A DNA stretch of 64,000 bases from Pseudomonas phenolilytica (GTDB lineage: Bacteria; Pseudomonadota; Gammaproteobacteria; Pseudomonadales; Pseudomonadaceae), in contig NZ_CP058908.1 in the NCBI RefSeq assembly GCF_021432765.1, forward strand, positions 2,938,001 to 3,002,000, read 5' to 3'. How positions within the stretch are numbered: the stretch's first letter is position 1; each line of letters begins with the position of its first letter. The position numbers and the translations under genes were made by a program. Under the pieces are notes generated by a model. It did not search any database. It worked only from the letters and a program-made list of their open reading frames with translations, and had not been told where the DNA came from. Shown piece after piece: positions 28,629 to 36,506 of the stretch.

Positions 28629-31193
28629 ATGGCGCTCGACGAGTACCAGCGCAAGCGTGATTTCGCCGCCACGCCCGAGCCGGCTGGCACGCATAAGCGC
28701 ACCCGGCGCAGCGAGCAGGCGCTGCAGTACTGCATCCAGAAACATGACGCCACGCGACTGCATTACGACTTCCGCCTGGAACTCGACGGCACGCTGAAGA
28801 GCTGGGCGATTCCCAAGGGGCCGAGCCTGGACCCAGCGGTGCGCCGGCTGGCGGTCCATGTCGAGGATCATCCGCTGGACTATGCCAGCTTCGAGGGGCA
28901 TATCCCCGAAGGGCACTACGGCGCCGGTGACGTGATCGTCTGGGATCGCGGCGTCTGGCTACCGGACGGTGATCCGCAGGTCGGTTATCGCAAGGGCAAG
29001 CTGAAATTCACCTTGCAGGGCGAGAAGCTCGCCGGCAGCTGGAATCTGGTGCGTACTCGCATGGAGGGCAAGCAGGAGCAGTGGTTCCTGATCAAATCCC
29101 GCGATGAGGCCGCGCGCGAGCAAGCCGATTACGACATCACCGCCGCCCAGCCGGACAGCGTGCTCAGCGAGCGCACTTTGGTGCCGCGCCGCCGCGGGAC
29201 GGCGCGCAAACGCACCGAGGAAGATCCGCCCAAGCCGGTGAAGCGCCCAGGTCGCACGCGAAAGGGCGCGGCGACCAAGGCGCCGCCGCAAGCGCTACCG
29301 GGCGCCGTTGCCGCTGACCTGCCGGCCACGCTGACACCGCAGTTGGCCACGCTGGTGGATGCGGTGCCGAGCGGTGACTGGCGCTACGAGATCAAGTTCG
29401 ACGGCTACCGCATCCTTGCGCGCATTGATGCGGGGCGGGTGCAGCTGTTCACCCGCAATGGCCATGACTGGACGGCGAAGATGCCGCAGCAGGCTGCCGC
29501 GCTTGCCGGGCTCGGGCTGCAATCGGGCTGGCTCGATGGCGAGGTGGTGGTGCCGGACGAGAGCGGCACGCCGGATTTCCAGGCGCTGCAGAATGCCTTC
29601 GAGGCCGGCCGCAGTGGCGGCATCCTCTATTACCTGTTCGATGCGCCGTACCTGAACGGGCTGGACCTGCGCGAGGTGCCGCTGGAGCAGCGTCGCGCGG
29701 CGTTGCGTGAAGTTCTGGCGCGTAGCGATAGCGATCTGCTGCGTTTTTCCGAGGATTTCACCGAGGCGCCGCAGAGCATTCTCGAAAGCGCCTGCCAGAT
29801 GAAGCTCGAAGGGCTGATCGGCAAGCGCGGCGGCAGCAGCTATGTCGGCAAGCGCAGCAGCAGCTGGGTCAAGATCAAGTGCGGCAACCGCCAGGAATTC
29901 ATCATCGTCGGCTACACCGCCCCCAAGGGCACGCGCACCGGTTTCGGTGCGTTGCTGCTGGGGCTGCATGACGATGACGGGCAGCTGCGCTACGCCGGCA
30001 AGGTGGGCACAGGCTTCGATGTGGCGACGCTAACCAGCCTGCATCGGCGCTTGCAGGCGCTGGAAATCGCCCGCTGCCCGCTGGACAAGGCGCCGCCGGC
30101 GACCGATGTGCGCGGCGCGCAATGGCTCGAACCGAAGCTGATGTGCGAAGTGGCCTATGCCGAGATGACACGCCAGGGCGTGGTGCGGCATGCGGTGTTC
30201 CATGGCCTGCGCACCGACAAACCGGCACAGGCGATCACCCGCGAGCGCGCCCGGCCGGTTAGCGCGGCGCGCAGCCGGGGCGGCAGGCGCAAGGCGGACG
30301 ATCCGCTCGCCGACACCGGCGTGCGCATCTCCAACCCGGAACGCGTCATCGACCCGCACAGCGGCACTACCAAGCTCGAACTGGCGCGCTTCTACGCCCG
30401 TCTCGCGCCGTGGCTGCTGCCGCAACTGCGCGATCGCCCGCTGGCGCTGGTGCGCGCGCCGGAAGGCATCACCGGCGAGCTGTTCTTCCAGAAGCACGCG
30501 GACAAGCTGAGCATCCCGCACATCACCCAGCTCGATCCGGCGCTCGACAAGCACGGCGCGCTGCTGGTGATCGACAGCCGCGACGCGCTGGTCGGTGCGG
30601 CACAGATGGGCACCATCGAGCTGCACGCCTGGAATGCCGTCGCCCCCGGGCTGGAGCACCCGGACCGTTTCGTGCTCGACCTCGACCCAGACCCCGCCTT
30701 GCCGTGGAAACGCATGGTCGAGGCTACCCAGCTGACCCAGACGCTGCTGGACGAGATCGGCCTGCAGTCGTTTCTCAAGACCAGCGGCGGCAAGGGACTG
30801 CACATCGTCGTGCCGCTGGCGCCGGTGCATGGCTGGAGTGAAGTGAAAGCCTTCAGCCATGCCATCGCCCGCTATCTCGCCAAGCTGCTGCCGGGCCACT
30901 TTTCCGCCGTCAGCGGACCGAAGAACCGCGTCGGCCGCATCTTCATCGACTACCTGCGCAACAGCCGCGGCGCCAGCACGGTGTCGGCCTATTCGGTTCG
31001 CGCACGGCCGGGACTGCCGGTTTCCGTGCCCATCCACCGCGATGAGCTGAGCGAATTGCAGGGCGCCAACCTGTGGACGGTCGGCAACCTGTTCGAGCGT
31101 CTGCAGGAGCTGGGCGAGGCGGATCCCTGGGCTGAGCTGCCAACGGTACGACAACGCATCGACGACGACATGCGCGCACGCCTTGGCGGTTGA
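28629..31193 (+). CDS. ligD: Multifunctional DNA ligase D (NHEJ)
   Basis: The 854-residue protein has all three LigD domains in Pseudomonas order. The 3'-phosphoesterase covers residues 1-190 (His39-Asp40, His45 and Asp47 of HDATRLHYDFRLELDG, His81). The ATP-dependent ligase covers about 235-540, with Lys256 in YEIKFDGYR as the adenylation site. The archaeo-eukaryotic-primase-type polymerase covers about 560-850, with LDLDPDPALPWKRM giving Asp684 and Asp686, and SGGKGLHIVVPL. LigD repairs double-strand breaks with Ku in stationary phase. No ku gene is in the window. The linker at 195-230 is basic. Confidence 0.95.
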   Translation: MALDEYQRKRDFAATPEPAGTHKRTRRSEQALQYCIQKHDATRLHYDFRLELDGTLKSWAIPKGPSLDPAVRRLAVHVEDHPLDYASFEGHIPEGHYGAGDVIVWDRGVWLPDGDPQVGYRKGKLKFTLQGEKLAGSWNLVRTRMEGKQEQWFLIKSRDEAAREQADYDITAAQPDSVLSERTLVPRRRGTARKRTEEDPPKPVKRPGRTRKGAATKAPPQALPGAVAADLPATLTPQLATLVDAVPSGDWRYEIKFDGYRILARIDAGRVQLFTRNGHDWTAKMPQQAAALAGLGLQSGWLDGEVVVPDESGTPDFQALQNAFEAGRSGGILYYLFDAPYLNGLDLREVPLEQRRAALREVLARSDSDLLRFSEDFTEAPQSILESACQMKLEGLIGKRGGSSYVGKRSSSWVKIKCGNRQEFIIVGYTAPKGTRTGFGALLLGLHDDDGQLRYAGKVGTGFDVATLTSLHRRLQALEIARCPLDKAPPATDVRGAQWLEPKLMCEVAYAEMTRQGVVRHAVFHGLRTDKPAQAITRERARPVSAARSRGGRRKADDPLADTGVRISNPERVIDPHSGTTKLELARFYARLAPWLLPQLRDRPLALVRAPEGITGELFFQKHADKLSIPHITQLDPALDKHGALLVIDSRDALVGAAQMGTIELHAWNAVAPGLEHPDRFVLDLDPDPALPWKRMVEATQLTQTLLDEIGLQSFLKTSGGKGLHIVVPLAPVHGWSEVKAFSHAIARYLAKLLPGHFSAVSGPKNRVGRIFIDYLRNSRGASTVSAYSVRARPGLPVSVPIHRDELSELQGANLWTVGNLFERLQELGEADPWAELPTVRQRIDDDMRARLGG

Positions 31194-31228
31194 GCCGCGC
31201 GCAACCCCATCACAGCGAGGTAAGCGTC

Positions 31229-31498
31229 ATGGACAAATCGTACGACGAATCATCCAGCGCACCGACGACTGGCGACGACACGCCCGTGGTGCAGCATCAG
31301 GGGCTGGTGATCGAGCTGGACGCCGGGCAAGGCCGCGGCCGGATCGAGACGACCGACGGCCGGCAATTGCCGTTTCACCGGCGCGACGTGGCCGGTGGCG
31401 CGTTCGATGGCTTGCGAAAAGGCGATCAGGTGCGCTTCGCCGAGGAGCTGGGCGACGAAGGACCGGAGGCGAGAAAGGTGGAGCGCGGCGAGGTATAG
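31229..31498 (+). CDS. Cold-shock-domain-like small protein
   Basis: The 89-residue protein has a disordered acidic N terminus (about 20 residues) followed by an OB-fold pattern: GLVIELDAGQGRGRIET, LPFHRRDVAGG, LRKGDQVRFAEELGDEGPEA. The last element matches the VxFxxxxGxxGPxAxxV ending of cold-shock proteins. The RNP aromatic residues are mostly missing, so nucleic-acid binding is uncertain. GAGG precedes ATG at 31229. It follows ligD by 35 bases and may be cotranscribed. Confidence 0.7.
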   Translation: MDKSYDESSSAPTTGDDTPVVQHQGLVIELDAGQGRGRIETTDGRQLPFHRRDVAGGAFDGLRKGDQVRFAEELGDEGPEARKVERGEV

Positions 31499-31524
31499 CA
31501 CGCTCGCCGACAGCGCAAAAATAA

Positions 31525-31558
31525 AACAGCAACGGCGCCTGTCGGCATCGTTGCTGTT
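31525..31558. terminator. Terminator-like hairpin between convergent genes
   Basis: AACAGCAACG (31525-31534) pairs perfectly with CGTTGCTGTT (31549-31558); the arm is preceded by AAAAATAAAA, which would be a U tract for the minus-strand transcript. Confidence 0.6.
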
Positions 31559-31575
31559 CGACACGCCATTCGCGG

Positions 31576-31812
31576 TCAGAAGTTGTGGCAGTCCGGCCCC
31601 TGGCGCAGATACGACGTCACATGGGTTTCGCCCTGAGAGTCGACGTAGGTCATCTTCGCCTCGACGATCTCGCAGCCGCCGGCCGGAACTTCCAGCGAAA
31701 CGACCTCGGCAACGTCCAGCTCGTCACCGTACTGATAGGGCACGGTCGCGGTTTCAGCATTGGCCAGCGGGGCGCACAGCGCCAGACTGGCGATACACAG
31801 CAGCTTTTTCAT
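31576..31812 (-). CDS. DUF2790 small secreted protein
   Basis: The 78-residue protein has a signal peptide (MKKLLCIASLALCAPLANA) and a mature domain with YQYGDELDVAEVVSLEVP, EIVEAKMTYVDSQGETHV and a terminal RQGPDCHNF, matching the pseudomonad DUF2790 family. Two cysteines in the mature part could form a disulfide. Function is unknown. The 271 bases upstream contain no gene I can support. Confidence 0.85.
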   Translation of the reverse strand: MKKLLCIASLALCAPLANAETATVPYQYGDELDVAEVVSLEVPAGGCEIVEAKMTYVDSQGETHVTSYLRQGPDCHNF

Positions 31813-32083
31813 ATCGAACCTCTAACGATGTGTCTGGCGGTCGACAGGGCCAAGCCGGGTACCGCCCGAAGCCGGCTCACGTCTGAGGTGCGCCGGCGCA
31901 ATAAACAGGGCCGCAACGAGGAGAGCGGCCCGAAAGGGGCAATGACCGCGGGAGCGAAGGAGCACTCGATCGGGCGGTCTAGCGGTGCAGGGAAACCGCT
32001 GTTGCCACTGACGCAGAATACGCCGCGTCGTATCGGTAAAAAATGACGCGCATCGTCATAGACCTTTACCGAATCAGCAACAA

Positions 32084-33019
32084 TCAGGCCCAGTAGTTCG
32101 GGTTCTGAATGATCTGGTGATAGCTGTCAAAAGCCTTGGGCAGTTCCAGCTTGAGAAACTCCAGCCAGGTCTTGATCTTCGCATCGAGAAACCGCCGCGA
32201 TGGGTACAGCGCGTAGATGTGCTTGCACTGCAGGCGGAAGCCCGGCAACAGGCGCACCAGCGTGCCGCGCTGCAGCGCCGGCGCGGCCACGTAGTCGGGC
32301 AGCAGGCAGATGCCCATGCCGGCCTCGGCGGCACTGGCCATTGCCTCGGCGACGTTGACCTTGAAGGTGTCGCCCGGATGGATCAGGTGCACGGCGTCGC
32401 CGTCGTTGAATTCCCAGGCATCGGCGAACACCGGATCGACCAGACGCAGGCAACGATACTGCTGCAGCTCCTGCGGAGTCGTTGGAGTGCCGTGCTGCCT
32501 GAGGTAGCTGGGCGCGGCGCAGACCAGGTTGAACACAGAGCCGAGATTCTGCGCGATCAGTTCGGAATCCGGCAGCTCGCGTGAAAGCGTGATGACCACG
32601 TCCAGGCTTTCGCCCAGCAGATCCGGTTGGCGCTGCGAGAGCATCAGCTCCAGATTCACCTCGGGATACTGCTCGCTGTAGCGGCTCGCCAGCGTGGCCA
32701 GCATCTGGATGCCGAGCCCAGTGGTGGAGTGCACGCGCAGCCGTCCGCGCGGTGTCAGGTGCGCGCCGCTGGCCTCCAGCCGGGCCTGTTCGAGTTGGGC
32801 GAGAATCTGCCGACTCTGCTCGAGGAAGCGCTCGCCGGCTTCGGTCAGCGCCAGCCGCCGGGTGGTGCGATGCAGCAGACGCGCCTGCAACTGGCTTTCC
32901 AGCTCGGCGACCTGGCGCGAGACCTGCGCCGTGGAGGTCGCCGACTGCGCCGCGGCCGCGGTGAAGCTGCCGGCGTCGACCACCCGCACGAACGCCCGCA
33001 TGGCCTGCAGCATATCCAT
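32084..33019 (-). CDS. LysR-family transcriptional regulator
   Basis: The 311-residue protein begins MDMLQAMRAFVRVVDAGSF with the LysR helix-turn-helix (STAQVSRQVAELESQLQARL) and has the effector-binding fold behind it, including the C-terminal helix WLEFLKLELPKAF. It belongs to the large CrgA/DsdC-like branch that often autoregulates and controls a divergent gene. The divergent DUF1232 gene starts 174 bases away. AGGT lies upstream of the ATG. Confidence 0.88.
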   Translation of the reverse strand: MDMLQAMRAFVRVVDAGSFTAAAAQSATSTAQVSRQVAELESQLQARLLHRTTRRLALTEAGERFLEQSRQILAQLEQARLEASGAHLTPRGRLRVHSTTGLGIQMLATLASRYSEQYPEVNLELMLSQRQPDLLGESLDVVITLSRELPDSELIAQNLGSVFNLVCAAPSYLRQHGTPTTPQELQQYRCLRLVDPVFADAWEFNDGDAVHLIHPGDTFKVNVAEAMASAAEAGMGICLLPDYVAAPALQRGTLVRLLPGFRLQCKHIYALYPSRRFLDAKIKTWLEFLKLELPKAFDSYHQIIQNPNYWA

Positions 33020-33193
33020 CGATGTTTACCTCTTGGCGCAACTGACGAGGCGAATGGTGCCCGCATCGAGTGAAGGGGAGAAGCGTTGTTTCGTTTTGCG
33101 CAAGTATCGTCGCCGCATACATTATCGGCGCTTGACGCGCGCCCGACACCACGCAGACTAGCCGCCTCTGTTGGTTACCGAGACGCTTCGCTC

Positions 33194-33592
33194 ATGATGC
33201 TCGACGATCTCCGCCGCTGGGCCAGGCTGCTCAAGCGCCAGGTGATGGTGCTCTGGTTCGCTTGCCGGCATCCACGCACGCCCTGGCTGCCCAAGCTGAT
33301 CGCCCTGTGCGTGGTGGCTTATGCGCTCAGTCCCATCGACCTGATTCCCGACTTCATCCCGGTATTGGGCTATCTGGACGACCTGCTGCTCCTGCCGCTG
33401 GGAATCTGGCTGGCGCTGCGCCTGATGCCCACCGCGCTGCTGGAAGAATGCCGCCAGCAGGCGCTGGCCTGGGAAGCGCAACAGACGCCTCGGCCCGTCA
33501 ACCGGGTTGCGGCGGGGGTGATCGTGCTCATCTGGCTGGGGCTGCTCGCGTGGCTCTGGCATCTCTACGCCGCCAGCCCGGCCGGCCTCTGA
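33194..33592 (+). CDS. YkvA family (DUF1232) membrane protein
   Basis: The 132-residue protein carries the DUF1232 signature PWLPKLIALCVVAYALSPID followed by LIPDFIPVLGYLDDLLLLP, then a second transmembrane helix near the C terminus. Family members are small inner-membrane proteins of unknown role. Two Met codons are tandem at 33194 and 33197. It precedes the YnfA-like gene by 15 bases, so the two are probably an operon. Confidence 0.82.
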   Translation: MMLDDLRRWARLLKRQVMVLWFACRHPRTPWLPKLIALCVVAYALSPIDLIPDFIPVLGYLDDLLLLPLGIWLALRLMPTALLEECRQQALAWEAQQTPRPVNRVAAGVIVLIWLGLLAWLWHLYAASPAGL

Positions 33593-33607
33593 TCAAGGAA
33601 CAACTGC

Positions 33608-33940
33608 GTGGAACTGTTACGTCTGGTTGGCCTGTTTGCCCTGACCGCGCTGGCGGAAATTCTCGGCTGCTATCTGCCCTGGCTGGTCCTGAAGCAAGGC
33701 AAGAGCGCGCTGCTGCTGGTGCCGGCCGCGCTTTCGCTGGCGCTGTTCGCCTGGCTGCTGACGCTGCATCCGACCGCGGCCGGGCGCACCTATGCTGCAT
33801 ACGGCGGCATGTACATAGCGGTCGCGCTGCTCTGGCTGCGGCTGGTCGACGGCGTCGCGCTGACGCGCTGGGACATCGCCGGTGCCACCATCGCGCTGGT
33901 CGGCATGGCGGTCATCGCGTTGCAACCGACCGCGCACTGA
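33608..33940 (+). CDS. YnfA family (UPF0060) membrane protein
   Basis: The 110-residue protein starts at GTG with AAGGAAC 6 bases upstream. It shows four hydrophobic segments and the UPF0060 motifs [14 protein letters not shown] and [20 protein letters not shown]. YnfA is a small-multidrug-resistance-like protein; export activity has been proposed for some members. It converges on the efflux outer-membrane gene with 4 bases between the stops. Confidence 0.88.
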   Translation: MELLRLVGLFALTALAEILGCYLPWLVLKQGKSALLLVPAALSLALFAWLLTLHPTAAGRTYAAYGGMYIAVALLWLRLVDGVALTRWDIAGATIALVGMAVIALQPTAH

Positions 33941-33944
33941 TCAC

Positions 33945-35399
33945 TCAATGCGCGGCGGCCACGCCCGGCTCGCTGCCGGCGACGGTCGTCCAACCTCCGC
34001 CCAGGGCGAGGAACAGGTCGACCTGATCCTGTGACAACCGGGCCTCGGATGCGGCGAGGGTGGCTTCACTGGCGGCCAGTGTGCGCTCGGCGTCCAGACT
34101 GTCGAGGTAGGCAAGCCGGCCCTCCTGATACAGCGTGCGGCTGTACTCGGCGGCTGCCTTGGCCGCATCGCGCGACTGGCGCAGGGCGCGGTTACGCTGC
34201 AGGTCGTCGGCGTAGCGGGCGAGCAGCGTCTGGGTTTCACGCAGCGCGTCGAGCACCACGCCATCGAAGCGGGCGAGCGCGGCGTCGGCACCGGCCTCGG
34301 TGGCACGCACGCGGGCACGGTCGACCTGGGTCGGGAAGTGCCAGGCGATATGCGGACCGAACGCCCAGCGCCGGGTGATCGGATCGCCCATGTGCTCGAG
34401 CATGCCGGTGTAGCCCGCGCTGGCGCCGAGGCTGACTTCGGGGTACATCATCGCGGTCGCCACACCGATATCGGCGGTGGCGGCGGCCAGTTGCCGTTCG
34501 GCGGCGCGAATGTCCGGGCGACGCTTGAGCAGAGCTGCGCCATCGCCCACCGGAATCGGCTGGCTCAGCTGTGGCGCATGCGTGCAGGCGGCAACCGTCG
34601 GCGGCAGGTCGCCGGGCGTGCGGCCGAGCAGGGCGGCCAGGCGGTAGAGCGCGGCTGCCTTCTTGGTCTCGAACGGCGGCAGCTCGGCGCGTAGCGCCTC
34701 GGTCTGGGCGCGGGCGCGGGCGACGTCGATCTGATTGCCGCGCCCACCGGCGAACAGTCGCTCGGCGACGTCGAGCTGACGTTGCTGGATATCCAGCGAC
34801 TGCCCGGCGATGTGCAGTTCCTCGGTGGCATGGCAGGCTTCGACGTAATCGCGCACGACCTGCGCCACCACGGTGATACGCGCGGTATCCAGCGCGGCCT
34901 GGCTGGACTGGGCGCTGGCGGCGGCCGATTCGGTGGCGCGCTGCAGCTTGCCGAACAGGTCGAGCTGATAGCCAACGGTCAGCCCGGCGTCTGCAAGGTT
35001 CATCATCGGCAGCTTTTCATGCAATGCCAGCGCTTCGCTGGACAACTGGCCGCGTGCGAGCGAGCCGCTGCCGCCGATCTCGACCTCCTGCGCGTGATGC
35101 GCCATCTGATAGCCCTCGTAGGCACGCCGCAGGTTGTGGTACGCCAGGCGCACGTCGCGGTTGCCGTCGAGCGCCGCGCGCACCAGCTGGTCGAGCAACG
35201 GGTCGTCGTACAGTCGCCACCAGTCGTCGGGCAGGGTCCTTGCGCTGACGGCGGCATTGTCGGCGAGGTCGAAGGATTGCTGCGCCTTCTCCTGTTTGAT
35301 GACCGCCTCGTCAGGCACCTGGTAATCCGGACCGACAGCCGAACAGCCCGACAGCAGGGCGATCAGCGCGAGCGACGCGCAGCGCGACGTGCGGCTCAT
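33945..35399 (-). CDS. Efflux outer-membrane lipoprotein (NodT/OprM family)
   Basis: The 484-residue protein has a lipoprotein signal (LIALLSGCSAVGPDY, lipobox Cys at residue 19) and two repeated outer-membrane-factor domains with long coiled-coil helices. TolC-like trimeric channels of this kind complete tripartite pumps. Its ATG overlaps the stop of the HlyD-family gene by 4 bases, so it is the channel for the AaeA/AaeB-like pump. In E. coli AaeAB uses a separate channel, so a dedicated one here is a difference. Confidence 0.9.
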   Translation of the reverse strand: MSRTSRCASLALIALLSGCSAVGPDYQVPDEAVIKQEKAQQSFDLADNAAVSARTLPDDWWRLYDDPLLDQLVRAALDGNRDVRLAYHNLRRAYEGYQMAHHAQEVEIGGSGSLARGQLSSEALALHEKLPMMNLADAGLTVGYQLDLFGKLQRATESAAASAQSSQAALDTARITVVAQVVRDYVEACHATEELHIAGQSLDIQQRQLDVAERLFAGGRGNQIDVARARAQTEALRAELPPFETKKAAALYRLAALLGRTPGDLPPTVAACTHAPQLSQPIPVGDGAALLKRRPDIRAAERQLAAATADIGVATAMMYPEVSLGASAGYTGMLEHMGDPITRRWAFGPHIAWHFPTQVDRARVRATEAGADAALARFDGVVLDALRETQTLLARYADDLQRNRALRQSRDAAKAAAEYSRTLYQEGRLAYLDSLDAERTLAASEATLAASEARLSQDQVDLFLALGGGWTTVAGSEPGVAAAH

Positions 35400-36298
35400 G
35401 GCTTCACCGGCTGCGCATCCGCGGCGGCGGGCCAGGGCAGCACCGAAAGCGTCGCCGTGCGGCCGATGACCATGCGGATGTCGGTCTGCTGGCCCTCGTC
35501 CAGCACCACCCGCACCGGGATGCGCTGGGCCAGGCGGACCCAGTTGAAGCTCGGGTCGATGTTGGGCAGCAGCGAATTGCCGCGCGCGCGGTCGCGATCC
35601 TCGATGCCTGCGGCAATGCTCTGCACATGGCCCTGCAGGTGCTGCGACTCGCCCATGATGTGAATGTCCACCGGCTGGCCGATGGCAATGGCGTGCAGCT
35701 TGGTTTCCTCGAAGTAGCCCTCGACGCGCAGGGAGTCGGTATCGACGATCGACAAGACAGGTGTGCCGGTTTTCACGTAGTCGCCGACGCGCATGGTCTG
35801 GTCGCTGAGATAGCCGTCCACCGGGCTGAGCACGCGGGTGCGCTTGAGGTCCAGCCGCGCCACGCCGAGCGCGGCTTCGGCGGTGGCCAGTGCGGCTTCG
35901 GCACGCTTGACCTGGGTGTCGCCAATCTCGACGGTTTCGGCGGCAATGAGGTCCTTGAGCACGCGGTTGCGCCTGGCTTCGCGACGCGCCTGGTCGAGCT
36001 GCGCGCGGCGCTCCAATACATTGGCCTCGGCTTCGTCGACGGCCAGTTCGAAGCGTGCCTGGTCGATGACGAACAGCACTTGGCCGCGGCTGACCTTCTG
36101 GTTGTCACGTACGTGCAGCTCGGTCACCAGCCCGGAAACGTCCGGCGCGACCTGGATGATGTCGGCGTGAACGTGGCCGTCGCGCGTCCAGGGCGCTTCC
36201 ATGTAGTAGTCCCACAGGTGCAGGCTGACGATAACTGCGGCGCTCACGGCCAGCAGGGTGAGCAGCACCGAGCCGATGGCGGGTATCCAGTTCTTCAC
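35396..36298 (-). CDS. AaeA-like HlyD-family periplasmic adaptor
   Basis: The 300-residue protein has an N-terminal membrane anchor (IGSVLLTLLAVSAAVIVSLH), then YYMEAPWTRDGHVHADIIQVAP, a lipoyl half-motif (VSGLVTELHVRDNQKVSRGQ), a helical hairpin (residues about 80-150) and the second half (RVLSPVDGYLSDQTMRVGDY). This is the AaeA/EmrA type adaptor that links an inner-membrane FUSC pump to an outer-membrane channel. It lies 4 bases after the DUF1656 gene and overlaps the channel gene. Confidence 0.9.
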   Translation of the reverse strand: MKNWIPAIGSVLLTLLAVSAAVIVSLHLWDYYMEAPWTRDGHVHADIIQVAPDVSGLVTELHVRDNQKVSRGQVLFVIDQARFELAVDEAEANVLERRAQLDQARREARRNRVLKDLIAAETVEIGDTQVKRAEAALATAEAALGVARLDLKRTRVLSPVDGYLSDQTMRVGDYVKTGTPVLSIVDTDSLRVEGYFEETKLHAIAIGQPVDIHIMGESQHLQGHVQSIAAGIEDRDRARGNSLLPNIDPSFNWVRLAQRIPVRVVLDEGQQTDIRMVIGRTATLSVLPWPAAADAQPVKP

Positions 36299-36302
36299 GC
36301 AT

Positions 36303-36506
36303 TCACATCCTGGGTACGAGGTTGAACAGGGCGCCGAGTACGAGGATGTACAGGGCGAGATTGAACAGCGGCGGGTGCCAGACCCAGCGGTAAAAGCCCA
36401 GCCGCCGCAGTACCGCGGCGATCACGCTCTTCGCGCCGTAGGCGGCCAGCATCGCCACCAGCAACACCGGCACGTAGACGCCGTAGACATTCAGATGACC
36501 GGTCAT
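36303..36506 (-). CDS. AaeX-like DUF1656 small membrane protein
   Basis: The 67-residue protein has two transmembrane helices (VYVPVLLVAMLAAYGAKSV, PPLFNLALYILVLGALFNLV) joined by a basic loop (RRLGFYRWVWH). DUF1656/AaeX proteins are regularly encoded between the FUSC pump and the adaptor and are presumed accessory subunits. Its ATG overlaps the AaeB-like stop by 4 bases. Confidence 0.85.
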   Translation of the reverse strand: MTGHLNVYGVYVPVLLVAMLAAYGAKSVIAAVLRRLGFYRWVWHPPLFNLALYILVLGALFNLVPRM

